Shown here: piece by piece, positions 1-28,000 of the stretch
Layout of the letters: each line of letters opens with the position of its first letter
Position numbering within the stretch: the first letter of the stretch is position 1
Source of the DNA: Glandiceps talaboti
Taxonomy: Eukaryota > Hemichordata > Enteropneusta > Spengelidae
Reading direction: 5' to 3'
Length of the DNA: 64,000 nt
NCBI RefSeq assembly: GCF_964340395.1
Contig: NC_135557.1
Coordinates: 26,612,614 to 26,676,613 of the forward strand
Notes under the pieces: model-generated
The model's input: only the letters and a program-made list of their open reading frames with translations
Databases searched by the model: none
What the model was told of the DNA's origin: nothing
Made by a program: the position numbers and the translations under genes

Positions 1-15482
<15,482 letters not shown>

Positions 15483-15489
15483 TTCAAAA

Positions 15490-15692
15490 CATGATATCAC
15501 ATATTTGCTCCTGGCACTCTCAGCTGAAGCAGTGTGTATTTTGATGGCTGTCATAGTCACGGGCTGAAAGATGAGAACAGTTCTAGTTATGAATAATAAC
15601 ATTTGAGAGAATGTATTTGCAAGTATGCTGTCAGCTGACACCATACATATCTGGATGGATGCCACTGTCACAGGAGCTGAAAGATATTAGCA
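15490..15692 (+). pseudogene. Two decayed copies of the PH-exon tail
   Basis: Two partial copies of the last ~95 bases of the PH exon follow the stop codon in tandem, at about 15499-15584 and 15600-15692. Both keep recognisable versions of the segment encoding the last PH helix (for example TATCTGGATGGATGCCACTG in the second copy) but have frame breaks and substitutions. They lie in the presumed 3' UTR. Confidence 0.75.
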
Positions 15693-16728
15693 ATTCCAAC
15701 TCATTGTTACAAAAGGTAATGCCATGCCAGGAAACGCAATCTGACACAGTTTATATAAGTGTATATATACCATATCTGCCTATGTCATTGTATATTGTAT
15801 TAGGACTGCTATTTGTCATAGCAGTTTTACAGTGCAACAAGACGTGTGCTGTTCATACATATAGTATTTTTTTTAGCTATTGGATATATATTTTTGAAGG
15901 CAATTGCAGCTAAACATCAAAGTTTTCAGATTTTGTACAGTTTCATGAAAGTATTTTGTGTTTTTAGAGTCAGATTTAAAAGAAAAGAAGTCAAAACACC
16001 CACAGTGCCAAAGAATTTCCATTTTAAACTTGCTTCATAGAAGAAAAGAAAAAAGCTTTATTTTGCAAGAAATGTTTTTGAGAATTTCTTTGTAGTTTGG
16101 AATTACATCATCAGAATTCAAAAAAAAACTTCTAAAAGATGATGTAAGAGTGGCAATGTGAACATTTCAGGAAAAAACATTGTTGATGTGCTAATAAAGT
16201 TTGTGGTATTGACAGAGTTTAACTACTTGGTAGATCTGCACTGATATAAATAGTACTTATATTAGTAGTATGAGGATAAGAACATTTTAGGACAGTGCTG
16301 GTCACAGATGATGTCACTAATATGCAAATTATTGCAACAATGCAGTGAAATGATTCAACAATGTTAGTCACATGACATCACAAATATGCAACCTTTGGCA
16401 AAGCTGCAATGAAAAGTTAGCACAATGTTTATCACAGATGACATCACTGATATGAAACTTATCACTGCAGCGCTACTTTTTCAGACAGTGCTCAAGTTCA
16501 CACAAGTGACAGAATATTGGAATTGAATGGCCTACTGAGTAAATAGCAAAAAATGAGACTGGATGATTCCAACAAAACTTGTCGCTATAGATTAATATAT
16601 ATTCTGACTAGTTTCCGTCATTCTTACATAACAATATAAGTTCAGCAGATAATATATTATCTTTCTGTGACTTGAACCAGACAAGAGTTAACATACACAA
16701 GGGTAGCCTTAATAAAAACATACCATAG
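15693..16728. other. PHLDB 3' UTR and start of the convergent spacer
   Basis: AT-rich sequence without a supported gene. A degenerate ~70-base triplication with ATGACATCAC/ATATGCAA motifs lies at 16300-16460. Confidence 0.5.
16193..16198 (+). promoter_or_regulatory. Candidate poly(A) signal of the PHLDB gene
   Basis: AATAAA about 710 bases after the PHLDB stop codon, followed by a GT-rich stretch (AGTTTGTGGT), as expected for a cleavage signal. The implied 3' UTR is 15483 to about 16220. Confidence 0.45.
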
Positions 16729-16985
16729 TCAACAAACCTATGAAGACCAGAATTATCCAATAGTACATAATTAAAAGTGTACTGATAGAGTGCACACAAC
16801 ATTCCTAAATTTCAACAAACCTATGAAGACCAGAATTATCCAATAGTACATAATTAAAAGTGTACTGATAGAGTGCACACAACATTCCTAAATTTCAACA
16901 AACCTATGAAGACCAGAATTATCCAATAGTACATAATTAAAAGTGTACTGATAGAGTGCACACAACATTCCTAAATTTCAACAAA
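16729..16985. repeat. ~83-base tandem repeat, 3 units
   Basis: Units contain CAACAAACCTATGAAGACCA and GAGTGCACACAACATTCC. Confidence 0.94.
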
Positions 16986-17283
16986 CAAGTCAAGTCTCTA
17001 CAATCACAGTATCAAGAATTTGTATCAAAGTATTAGAACTACTTCCATTCTTTCATTGCCATAATGTCATTTCTTATTTTTATTTATACCCAAGTATATA
17101 AACTATAATGCAGGTACTGTATAAGCTTTAACAACATTATGATATCCAGTATTAATAGTTTTAGTTCATGTCTTTATTTATACATGTTCACCTTCATCCT
17201 ATCAGCTCCACCATACTAGTATCAGTTATAACAACTTAATATCAAGTAGATAGGAAATTTCAGTTTATTTAGCAATACAAAAG

Positions 17284-17302
17284 CCCCCCCCCCCCCCCCC
17301 CC
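17284..17302. repeat. Poly-C run
   Basis: About 19 consecutive C in spacer DNA. Confidence 0.95.
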
Positions 17303-18067
17303 AACCTTCCCATCCCCATTTGTCATCCCAGTAATGGATGTACATACAATTTGACTTACGGTATATCTATACTTCTTAAACTAATTCTTAGCACAAAGTT
17401 TAGATGTAAGTGACATGAAAATTGTAATAAATACTGCCATGTGATAATATGCTAATTAGCCAATGAAAATATGAATTAAAGCCATAAAACCAGGTGCATT
17501 CATGAATATTAACTCTTGGCAATATTTCTAATAAATCATGAACAATCCCACTAAATAACAATATTTTTAGAATATTTTGTTCCAAAGGTACAGAGCTGCA
17601 AGTTACAGAAAATAATGTAAAATCTACTTTCCATAATACAGTGATTGATGTGATGGTGTAGTAGTTGTTTGCTATTTCTTAATCATATTTATCAATATGC
17701 AGATGATACTTCATGTACTAATATGCAAATTTAGTTGGCACACCTGTTGATTATCCAATAGCTACTCTTCTTATATAAAGTAGACCTCAGTGCAATATTT
17801 TGATTGGTTTTGCAGTGATTTCATAGCAGATGTAAATGTGATTGCAAAGTAAAGTTACAAGACAAGATGATTTAATAGCAATTGATTCCATATATAATTT
17901 TTTGATAGTTAATTTTGAATATTTGGTTAATGAATATTTATTTCCTACTAAGATGTACATTTCATCTGCCATCGATGTGATCAGATATCAATTATTGGAT
18001 TTTGATTTGAGAATTATGATTTGATAAAGATTTTACAATCACTTTGTCAAAATAGAACAAGTAGGCG

Positions 18068-18603
18068 CCAACTTATTCTAACTTGAACCTAAAGTAACGT
18101 ATGTGGAGCGGAAGTCAGTTCGTTGACCAACTTATTCTAACTTGAACCTAAAGTAACGTATGTGGAGCGGAAGTCAGTTTGTTGACCAACTTATTCTAAC
18201 TTGAACCTAAAGTAACGTATGTGGAGTGGAAGTCAGTTTGTTGACCAACTTATTCTAACTTGAACCTAAAGTAACGTATGTGGAGTGGAAGTCAGTTTGT
18301 TGACCAACTTATTCTAACTTGAACCTAAAGTAACGTATGTGGAGTGGAAGTCAGTTTGTTGACCAACTTATTCTAACTTGAACCTAAAGTAACGTATGTG
18401 GAGTGGAAGTCAGTTTGTTGACCAACTTATTCTAACTTGAACCTAAAGTAACGTATGTGGAGTGGAAGTCAGTTTGTTGACCAACTTATTCTAACTTGAA
18501 CCTAAAGTAACGTATGTGGAGTGGAAGTCAGTTTGTTGACCAACTTATTCTAACTTGAACCTAAAGTAACGTATGTGGAGCGGAAGTCAGTTTGTTGACC
18601 AAC
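18068..18603. repeat. 59-base minisatellite, 9 nearly identical units
   Basis: Units contain CCAACTTATTCTAACTTGAA and GTATGTGGAGTGGAAGTCAG. Only a few C/T variants separate the copies, so it is recent. Confidence 0.96.
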
Positions 18604-20185
18604 AAATCAAATGTTCATTATTTTTAATGACTTGTTAATAGGTTGTGAATATTGGTTTAGTTTCTACCATCTGTAGAGATATGTTTAGATTTGATTTGAT
18701 ATTATCTGACACTGTAGTATTATTTAGGATTTTGATCAGTTTGTGATTTGATATGATTTAGATTAGATTTTGATATGATTATTTTTTAATCATCATTCAT
18801 CAGTCCATTTTTCCAACCATTTAATTTGATCAAATATTATTTGATCAAACATTACATTGCAGTATTTATGATTCATATTTGATATGATTTTCATCAGAAT
18901 TTTATATCATTTTGAAATCTTCCTCTGATAAAATGACTTTTTATAAAATCTGACAATACATACTAGGTGTATTATTACTTATGTTCTGTTATGATTTTGA
19001 TGTAATTTTGCTAAGATTTTAACATAATTTGATTAGATATGATCACAATTTGAGTTATAATTTCAAAGATGCAATTTGACAGAATTAAGAAACCTTGATT
19101 TGATTACCTGCCATGATATATATTTTTTTATGTATGCAATAATTACAAACTTTGTAACTATAGTATATGATGTATTAAATTGATTTGTAATATCACTAGC
19201 AATCAAAGCAAGCAATGAATTGGGCATTTGAATTTATAACACTTTGTAATTCAGAATTTCAATTTCAACACCTTGTATGTGTTTTATAGAATTATTGTAA
19301 CTTAAAAGTCAGCAAATCAGATTGTTTTGTTGTTTCTACTGTTCCAACATTTTTTTAATGTTCAAGCGTATTGTATTTTTTATTCAAGGTTATTTTGTTT
19401 TATTGCCGGTTCAAGCATAATGTCTTTGTTTTTTTGTTTAAGCTTATCACAGACATTGTGAAACATTGAAAATTAACAACTTCTTGTTCTTTAGTATGAA
19501 ATTATAGTTACGAATAGAGATTGTAGTTGCTGTTGTTGTTTGGTTTTGTTTGGTTGGGGGGGGGAGGGGTCAAGGCTGAAAAATATTGTGTACGTCTCTA
19601 ATCTCAAGATCTTAGATACATTGTCATCTATTCTAAATTTCATAGCATTCGAATTCAAATGTACAATGACAACAAGAATGCGCAAATTGCATTTGCATTG
19701 GTTGCAGTCCCCACGTACCATCCGCATTTATTCAGCTCCCCCATACATTTTATGAATATTGCAATTCAGAGTTGATTCAGTTTATGGATGTAATACAGTC
19801 TTCTGGATGAAGTTATTAAAGTCAGAACAAAATAGGCTATATAGAAAAAAACAAACAAGAATCATGAAACGGTACCAACATTAACAGTTGAATTCCTGAA
19901 GACTGTCTGAAAAGGAAGAGAACTACTATCATCGTTATAATAATTATTTTTATCTTTATTTTTAAATGTCCGACTGTGGGTGTTAGCAACCGAGATTGAA
20001 CACACCGGCCTTTCAACACCCTTTATATACCTGTAACACTTGTTACACCTGTTAGCATACATTGACCAATCACGCATAAGCACCTGTGGCAAAAGTTTAT
20101 TCGCATACCAAACAGATAGCAATTATCTGCTAATCTGTGAAACGCAGATATTACTCAATATAGTTCTACCCTCACCAGCCCACTC
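18604..20185. other. AT-rich spacer without a gene
   Basis: Contains loosely repeated GATTTGATATGATTT motifs (18660-19080). Short open frames here look random. Confidence 0.5.
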
Positions 20186-21200
20186 CATTGTTGGAGATTA
20201 GACTAACACAGTGTATCTTACAGCATTGGCCGCCATTGTTAGAGATAAGACTGACGAGGGCACCTAACACAGTGTATCTTACAGCATTGGCCGCCATTGT
20301 TAGAGATAAGACTGACGAGGGCACCTAACACAGTGTATCTTACAGCATTGGCCGCCATTGTTAGAGATAAGACTGACGAGGGCACCTAACATGGTGTATC
20401 TTACAGCATTGGTCTCCATTGTTAGAGATAAGACTGACGAGGGCATCCTAACACGGTGTATCTTTAATACCACATCTGGCCTCCATCGTTAGAGATAAGA
20501 CTGAGGAGGGCACCCTAACACAGTGTATCTTACAGCATCGGCCTCCATTGTTAGAGATAAGACTGACGAGGGCATCCTAACACGGTGTATCTTTAATACC
20601 ACATCTGGCCTCCATCGTTAGAGATAAGACTGAGGAGGGCACCCTAACACAGTGTATCTTACAGCATCGGCCTCCATTGTTAGAGATAAGACTGATGAGG
20701 GCACCCTAACACAGTGTATCTTTACCGCATCTGGCCTCCATTGTTAGAGATAAGACTGATGAGGGCACCCTAACACAGTATATCTTACAGCATCGGCCTC
20801 CATTGTTAGAGATTAGACTATTGAGGGCACCCTAACACAGTGCATCTTACAGTATCGGCCTCCATTGTTAGAGATAAGACTGACGAGGGCACCCTAACAC
20901 GGTGTATCTTTACCGCATCTGGCCTCCATTGTTAGAGATAAGACTGAGGAGGGCACCCTAACACAGTGTATCTTACAGCATCGACCTCCATTGTTAGAGA
21001 TAAGACTGACGAGGGCACCCTAACACAGTGTATCTTACAGTATCGGCCTCCATTGTTAGAGATAAGACTGAGGAGGGCACCCTAACACAGTATATCTTAC
21101 AGCATCGGCCTCCATTGTTAGAGATTAGACTATTGAGGGCACCCTAACACAGTGTATCTTACAGCATTGGCCGCCATTGTTAGAGATAAGACTGACTATC
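20186..21200. repeat. ~61-65-base minisatellite, ~16 units
   Basis: Units contain GTTAGAGATAAGACTGA, GAGGGCACCCTAACACAGTG and TATCTTACAGCATCGG. Length variants carry ATCTTTAATACCACATCTGG. Units are more diverged than in most arrays here. Confidence 0.93.
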
Positions 21201-21904
21201 AGAAATAGATACCACTTGTACCAAATAAAAAATAAATCGACCTGGCTTTATACTCTCAACAACTTTTAAGTGATCTACATTTATTGAGTTCTTGCACTAC
21301 CTGAGTTAATCATTATTTATACTGGGGCCTGTATTCTTCCTGATGTCAGGTGTTCATTTAAAATTATATATTTGGGGTAAATTTATATTGTGATATATCT
21401 AAATATTACAAAACTACAGTGCCTTCCTTGCCAATCTACCATAACAATCAATCCATCTCTTCAATTTTATCAATAATGTGTTTTGAAAAAGTTGAGATGT
21501 GTCTGTACTGCACATTGCAAGGATTTCATAAAACAAAATATCATAAACTGTTTAATCAATAAAATTTTAGCAAGACAAATTTGATCTGATTTCTACAAGT
21601 CATCGATACAGAAAATTGATGAAGGAGATTTGTGAGATTTTCAGCAAAAATATTTGTTTTAGTTTTCCACCAACCTTTAGCAAGTGTGAAATCTAGACAT
21701 ATTGCAATATACAGATGCTATATTTACAGTAATATTAACTGCCAAACTTGTGTGTAGACTAGAATACATCATTCTAACAAACTTATGTAGCATAAAGGGT
21801 GTAAAATCAAAAGTATTTTTTGATACTAACAGAATTGGATACATTATTATGGTGTAATGTAATGAAGTTCTATATTTTTCAAATACATAAGGTTTACACA
21901 TTAT

Positions 21905-22100
21905 TGGCGTCACTTTGTCTATGTTGTGAAGGGTTTGTAAGAATGTGTGTGGTTGGACAATGACTATGACATTCTTATTTGTGATTGGCTACTGGAGAGA
22001 ATTACATTATTATTAGTGTCCCTTTCTCTATGATGTGAAAAGTGTAAGAGTGTGTGTGATTGGATAATGACTTGCATTCTTATTTGTGATTGGCTACTGG
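21905..22100. repeat. ~100-base tandem duplication
   Basis: Two copies sharing TTCTTATTTGTGATTGGCTA and GTGTGTG...TTGGA segments. Confidence 0.8.
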
Positions 22101-22244
22101 AAAGGATGTCGGCATTTTCAAGTGTGTGTGTGTGTGTGTGTGATGTATGTCTGACATTAAAAGTTTATTGTATGAAGTCCTGCAGTTCACCATTAAGAGA
22201 CTGTCTACATACATGATACATTATTGCTTTCCATTATTCCTTAG

Positions 22245-22319
22245 GAAGATCCCCAGTCAGGGGAACCATATTTTAAGCTATCGCCTGCCGTTGCTGATGT
22301 TGTAGTTGAATATTTGTGA
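22245..22319 (+). other. Exon-like sequence with stop, orphan
   Basis: After acceptor-like TTATTCCTTAG, a frame of 24 codons reads EDPQSGEPYFKLSPAVADVV then VEYL and TGA. Codon composition looks protein-like, but no partner exon was found. It could be an alternative 3' exon of PHLDB (phase 0 would fit after 14427), a remnant, or chance. Confidence 0.25.
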
Positions 22320-22662
22320 AACTGAACGATATTTCAAAATTCAAAATGTTATTATTACTTTAGCCACATATTACTACAGTGCAACGGCATGTTTATATTT
22401 GCAGATAAACACAGACGGAGTAGATATCACAAAAATTTACTTTAATGTTCGTTATTTTCCTTTGCCACCATTTTGTGCGAGAATGGAATATATTTTCGTG
22501 AGGGGATGGAGTACATTGCAACGGGGATGGAGTACATTTTTACATGGATGGAATACATTGATTAGTACCCCTGCCAGTGAGGGATTGAAATGTAAGTTTG
22601 ATATAGTAACTTTTATTTGAACCAGACTTTTATCGTTGTACTCAATGTTTTTTGTCAAGTAC

Positions 22663-22696
<34 letters not shown>

Positions 22697-22717
22697 CTAT
22701 ACACCTGGTGCCTATAC

Positions 22718-22850
22718 ACCATCTGAGATCAAGTCTTGGATAAAATAACACCTGGTGAAGTCTTAGATAAAATAAGACCTGGTGCCTATACACCACCTGT
22801 TGAAGTCTTAGATAAAATAAGACCTGGTGCCTGTACACCACCTGAATTTG
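22718..22850. repeat. ~50-base tandem repeat, ~3 units
   Basis: Units contain AAGTCTTAGATAAAATAAGA and CCTGGTGCCTATACACCACC, following a TG run at 22670-22697. Confidence 0.85.
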
Positions 22851-23183
22851 GATACATAATTGGCATCATCTCTTTATGTCTATCATCCCAATCGTTGAAC
22901 TGTTTAACAAGTTGTACTGCTGCTAACTGACACCGACTAATTAAATGCAATACATGTTTTAAACACACATTTACAATTCACAAGCATCACAGTACAACTG
23001 GAACTAAAAATTCAGATTTTTATTTTTATTTAAAAAAAAAAAACAAGACTGGAAATAAGATACATAACATTAAACAGAAATATGAACTAGAGTATAATTT
23101 ACATGTATATCACAATCAATGGATATAAAAATAGATTCTAACTACAGCTGGGACCTGTACAATGTACAATTATATACATCAGT

Positions 23184-23350
23184 CAGTGTTTTTGCTAAGG
23201 TTTGGGAACCCCGGTAACAGAAAGGGGGAAAGAGGTAAAACTGGTAGTGCTTCCCATGCAATGTATCATAATTTAGGTGGGGAACCCTGGTAAAATGATG
23301 TGGGAACCCCGGTAGATTTTACCTACTTACCGCCCTTAAATAAAACACTG
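23184..23350. mobile_element. Dispersed MITE-like repeat, copy B
   Basis: Best preserved copy: CAGTGTTTTTGCTAAGG at the left, TAAAACACTG at the right, with GGGAACCCCGGTAA motifs inside. Confidence 0.65.
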
Positions 23351-23393
23351 TCAGTAGATCACTAACACTATCATTAGTGAAATACCTCAAAGT

Positions 23394-23785
23394 TTTGGTT
23401 GCTGCAGCTTTACATTTAATCAATGAGACATTGGTTGCTGCAGCTTTACATTCAATCAATGAGACATTGGTTGCTGCAACTTTACATTCCATCAATGAGA
23501 CATTGGTTGCTGCAACTTTACATTCCATCAATGAGATATTGGTTGCTGCAGCTTTACATTCAATCAATGAGACATTGGTTGCTGCAGCTTTACATTCAAT
23601 CAATGAGGTATTGGTTGCTGCAGCTTTACATTCAATCAATGAGATATTGGTTGCTGCAGCTTTACATTCCATCAATGACACATTGGTTGCTGCAGCTTTA
23701 CATTCCATCAATGACACATTGGTTGCTGCAGCTTTACATTCAATCAATGAGACATTGGTTGCTGCAACATTACATTCAATTGAGT
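23394..23785. repeat. 36-base minisatellite, ~11 units
   Basis: Units contain GGTTGCTGCAGCTTTACATT and CAATCAATGAGACATT. Open in several frames on both strands because 36 is divisible by three. Confidence 0.95.
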
Positions 23786-24257
23786 CATTGATTTTACTGA
23801 ATAAGTTGACTTGAGCTGATGAGTAATCTTGCTCTTTGATATCTTTCAAATCTTGTCAAATGAGGGCGCTCTAACAAACAAGTTAAAAGTTACACTGTAC
23901 ATTTGATTCCATATACCAATAGATACCAAAAAATACTATCTACAGTAAAATGTATTTTCATGAAATATTTTTTTAAAGACATAATATTTATCAAATTAGA
24001 AAGCAAATGAAAGTTGAATTAGAGAGTCTGAAATCGATAAAAATAACTTACATCTAGAAACAAAAACTCATAACTACTGGAGCACCTTTGGTAGAGGTTT
24101 TATTTCATACTAAAATGTGTACTTATAGTTGCTTTATTTCTGTGTGTTGGGGTGTTAGTTGTTACATTATGTGTTTGGTTGTGTGTGATGTGTGCACTTC
24201 CACCCATATAAATCTACATAAACATCTCATACAATACAAACATTTATTTTTTATTAG

Positions 24258-24349
24258 TTAGTATTGTATTCAAAGGACGGAAAATATTAAATCCTGACCT
24301 TATAGATAAAGCTAAAAGACAAAACACTTTAATTGAAATAGCTGCTAAG
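24258..24349 (+). other. Exon-like sequence, orphan
   Basis: Between acceptor-like TTTTTATTAG and donor GTAAAG, one frame reads SIVFKGRKILNPDLIDKAKR then QNTLIEIAAK. Protein-like, no partner exon or family recognised; may be chance. Confidence 0.2.
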
Positions 24350-24374
24350 GTAAAGGCCAGGCTTTTAATCCGAG

Positions 24375-24530
24375 GTTCTTGCATTAGTGTTATGATAGCA
24401 GTCAACCATAGGTTCTTGCATTAGTGTTATGATATCAGTCAAACCATAGGTTCTTGCATTAGTGTTATGATAGCAGTCAAACCATAGGTTCTTGCATTAG
24501 TATTATGATAGCAGTCAAACCATAGGGAGT
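24375..24530. repeat. 38-base tandem repeat, 4 units
   Basis: Units contain AGGTTCTTGCATTAGTGTTA and GATAGCAGTCAAACC. A related GGTTCTCGCATTAGTGG segment lies at about 37970. Confidence 0.9.
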
Positions 24531-24739
24531 ACATAGCATCATACTATTGTTAATGATCAACTTTTTCAATAGCTCTGCCAGAGAACTTTTCACACCCAAA
24601 CTGTAATCCTAATCCTATCTGGGTCTTTAAGTGTGGTTATATGCCTCTCTGATTCTTCCCCATTGTTTCAACTGTGATCTCAATTTCATTTAACAGACAT
24701 TTTTTTAGTTAACGGGACACTTTTACATGAAGAAAGAAA

Positions 24740-24794
24740 CTGTCTGCTAACACTTTAAACCCATGAATGAAACATGGGTTTAAAGTGTTAGCGG
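24740..24794. repeat. Near-perfect hairpin, 24-base arms
   Basis: GTCTGCTAACACTTTAAACC pairs with GGTTTAAAGTGTTAGCGGAC, one mismatch, loop of about 7 bases. It lies 3' of the coiled-coil gene. Confidence 0.85.
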
Positions 24795-24970
24795 ACCATT
24801 CTAGGTTTTTAAGTTAGTATATTGATGTTTATATCTATTAGTGAAGTAATGCATGTAGTAATTGCTGGGAGTAGGTGGATACTATAGAAGTATAGCTGGA
24901 TCTAAGCTACCACAGTTGCTGCATTTTACTTCAACTACAAAATGGACGGGCACTTTTGGTTGGCTACCAC

Positions 24971-24976
24971 TTTATT
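24971..24976 (-). promoter_or_regulatory. Candidate poly(A) signal of the coiled-coil gene
   Basis: AATAAA on the minus strand, 28 bases after the stop codon. Others lie further downstream, so this assignment is tentative. Confidence 0.3.
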
Positions 24977-25003
24977 CCTTCCTCAACATACCCTAGCACT
25001 TTC

Positions 25004-25043
25004 TCAATCATCTTTAGGTGCTTGAGACTGGAGTTGTCCTTTC
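25004..25043 (-). CDS. Coiled-coil gene exon 6 (stop codon)
   Basis: Acceptor CTCTGTAG. The exon completes the split Leu codon, adds KGQLQSQAPKDD and ends in TGA. A very short terminal coding exon, but the phase fits exactly. Confidence 0.72.
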
Positions 25044-28000
25044 CTACAGAGAGATACACAGATAATGCTGTGTCAATTTTTACTCATAAATAAAAAGATT
25101 CAAACATTTCCAATACTGATGATAACATTCAACATACACAAACCAATTATCCTACAGCAAGGATTATTGACCAACACATCTACTAAAATGTTTTGTCTAG
25201 TCCTTTCCTATTGATATGTAATTTCACCACATTTATCTGTATAATTCATAGCTTCTGCAATACAAAACAGTAGTAAATAATTTTTTTTTTGTTATTTTAA
25301 ACAAGGCAGCTGTCTCAATGAGAGGTGAATGCAGCTATAAATGGCTACTTTTTCAACTTACTAATAACAATCTAAATACTAGTCTGTAAGGTACGCCATG
25401 ACGGGGTGCCCTCACACAATGACCAACCCCTCCCACGACGCTATTCTACATATTTTTATTTCTAATCTACATGACGACCTCTGCATGACCTTCTAATAAC
25501 TAGTTCAGGGTGGGGCCAAAATTTTTTAAAGTTTTTGACAAACTAGTTCAGAGTAATACAGTCGGGTAAGAGGAGGCCGGTGAGGGCAGAACGCCACGAC
25601 GTATCTTACAGTCTATCTAAATACCTATTTAGAAGAAACAAAAGTGAATAGCCAACTTGACAAGAATTAACATGCTTCATAAAGACAAAGAAGAGAACCA
25701 TGATATAGTATATAAGAGTACAATCTGATTAAAATCTGATGTGGTAAAAGTGGCTAGATGCCTTTATTTACCTCTATATGTCCATCATTTTGTGTCGTTT
25801 GTATTGTTCCGGGCGATCACTGCCTTCCCACATCTGAACCCGTGTAATAGACAATCGGGTTTGAATCTCGCGCTTTCAATTGGTTAATCAGGATGAGCGT
25901 TACGTTGGCAGCAGCACACACTGGAGAAATTGAAGCATGCTGATCGGTTGTGAAAACCTTATAATATTGTCAACATTCAATGGGATTGTCTATTACACAG
26001 GTTCAGATGTGGGAAGGCGGTGATCACTCGGAACAAAATGATGGAAATAGAGGTAAATAAAGGCATCAGGCCGCTTTCACCACATCAGATTTTAATCAGA
26101 TTGATAAGAGTACACACTCACAGGAATTCATTAACTTGTTGTAATTCTGCTATCTTTTGTTCAGTCTGTGCCATCCATTGTCTGTACTTCTCTCCCCATT
26201 GAAGTTTTAACTGTAAAAGACAGGTAGCTGTTAATGTGGGCACTATACAAAGTATGATTCATTTAGCTGTTAATGTGTGTACTATACAAAGTATGATTCA
26301 TTTAGCTGTTAATGTGTGTACTATACAAAGTATGATTCATTTAGTTGTTAATGTGGGCACTATACAAAGTATGATTCATTTAGCTGTTAATGTGGGCACT
26401 ATACAAAGTATGATTCATTTAGCTGTTAATGTGGACACTATACAAAGTATGATTCATTTAGCTGTTAATGTGGGCACTATACAAAGTATGATTCATTTAG
26501 CTGTTAATGTGGGCACTATACAAAGTATGATTCATTTAGCTGATAATGTGGGCATTATACAAAGTATGATTCATTTAGCTGTTAATGTGTGTACTATACA
26601 AAGTATGATTCATTTAGTTGTTAATGTGGGCACTATACAAAGTATGATTCATTTAGTTGTTAATGTGGGCACTATACAAAGTATGATTCATTTAGCTGTT
26701 AATGTGTGTACTATACAAAGTATGATTCATTTAGTTGTTAATGTGGGCACTATACAAAGTATGATTCATTTAGTTGTTAATGTGGGCACTATACAAAGTA
26801 TGATTCATTTAGTTGTTAATGTGGGCACTATACAAAGTATGATTCATTTAGTTGTTAATGTGGGCACTATACAAAGTATGATTCATTTAGTTGTTAATGT
26901 GTGTACTATACAAAGTATGATTCATTTAGCTGTTAATGTGTGTACTATACAAAGTATGATTCATTTAGCTGTTAATGTGTGTACTATACAAAGTATGATT
27001 CATTTAGTTGTTAATGTGGGCACTATACAAAGTATGATTCATTTAGCTGTTAATGTGTGTACTATACAAAGTATGATTCATTTAGTTGTTAATGTGGGCA
27101 CTATACAAAGTATGATTCATTTAGTTGTTAATGTGTGTACTATACAAAGTATGATTCATTTAGCTGTTAATGTGGGCACTATACAAAGTATGATTCGTTT
27201 AGTTGTTAATGTGGGCACTATACAAAGTAAAGTAAAACGTATGATTTTAGAAAGGTAATAGCACAAGTAGTAAGTAGTTCAAAGTCTTCAGCATTGTCTT
27301 GCTCTTTGAAGCCAGTGTTTGTGCATTATAACCTTTGTAAATGATTTGATCTACCAAGCTGATGAACATTTTACAGTATGGGTTTTAGAGACGCCTTTTA
27401 CTAACCAACAGCAAGTTTTTACACCATTTCACATCCAAAATGTATCTCTATAGTAGAAAGTGATGTGAAACCATTGCAAGATTACCATTAATTGGAAAGT
27501 ATCCATAACTATACTGTATCATTATAATCATTCACAAATCTGGTCACATGTACTGTTTTCCTAGTGAGGTATAACACATCCATTTCTTACTTTCATATTC
27601 AGCTGTTCTTCCTTCTCACACCATTGAGCTTCTTTCATACTGAGTTCTGTCATCAGCTGTTCATATTTCTCTCTTAGTTCTGTGTTATCTGTATTTATCA
27701 CATCATTTAAGTACATCATTTCTTGTTTCTCTTTCTCTAAGAAATCACACTTCTCTTCCAGAATCTGGATAATTTTTTCATGACCACAGTCATTTTCCTA
27801 ATGTGTAGATAGAAATGATTCATTTGATATCAAAATATACAGAATATAATAGAGTTAATTACTCCAATATGATATAATTAATTACTGCAATATGATAGAG
27901 TTATCAGATGCTCTCAGCATAAGGCTTTCCTTCAATTTTTGACCATGTTATAAGTTATATCAAGACATTACAAATAGATTAGTATTCAATTTTAGACCAT

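Noticed and set aside
23319-23849. Repeat-encoded frames open on both strands
   Set aside because: A 36-base minisatellite that is open in several frames at once is not evidence of coding.
26236-27258. 340-codon open frame on the plus strand with a 13-residue repeat
   Set aside because: It is a 39-base minisatellite in an intron of a minus-strand gene, open only because of its period.
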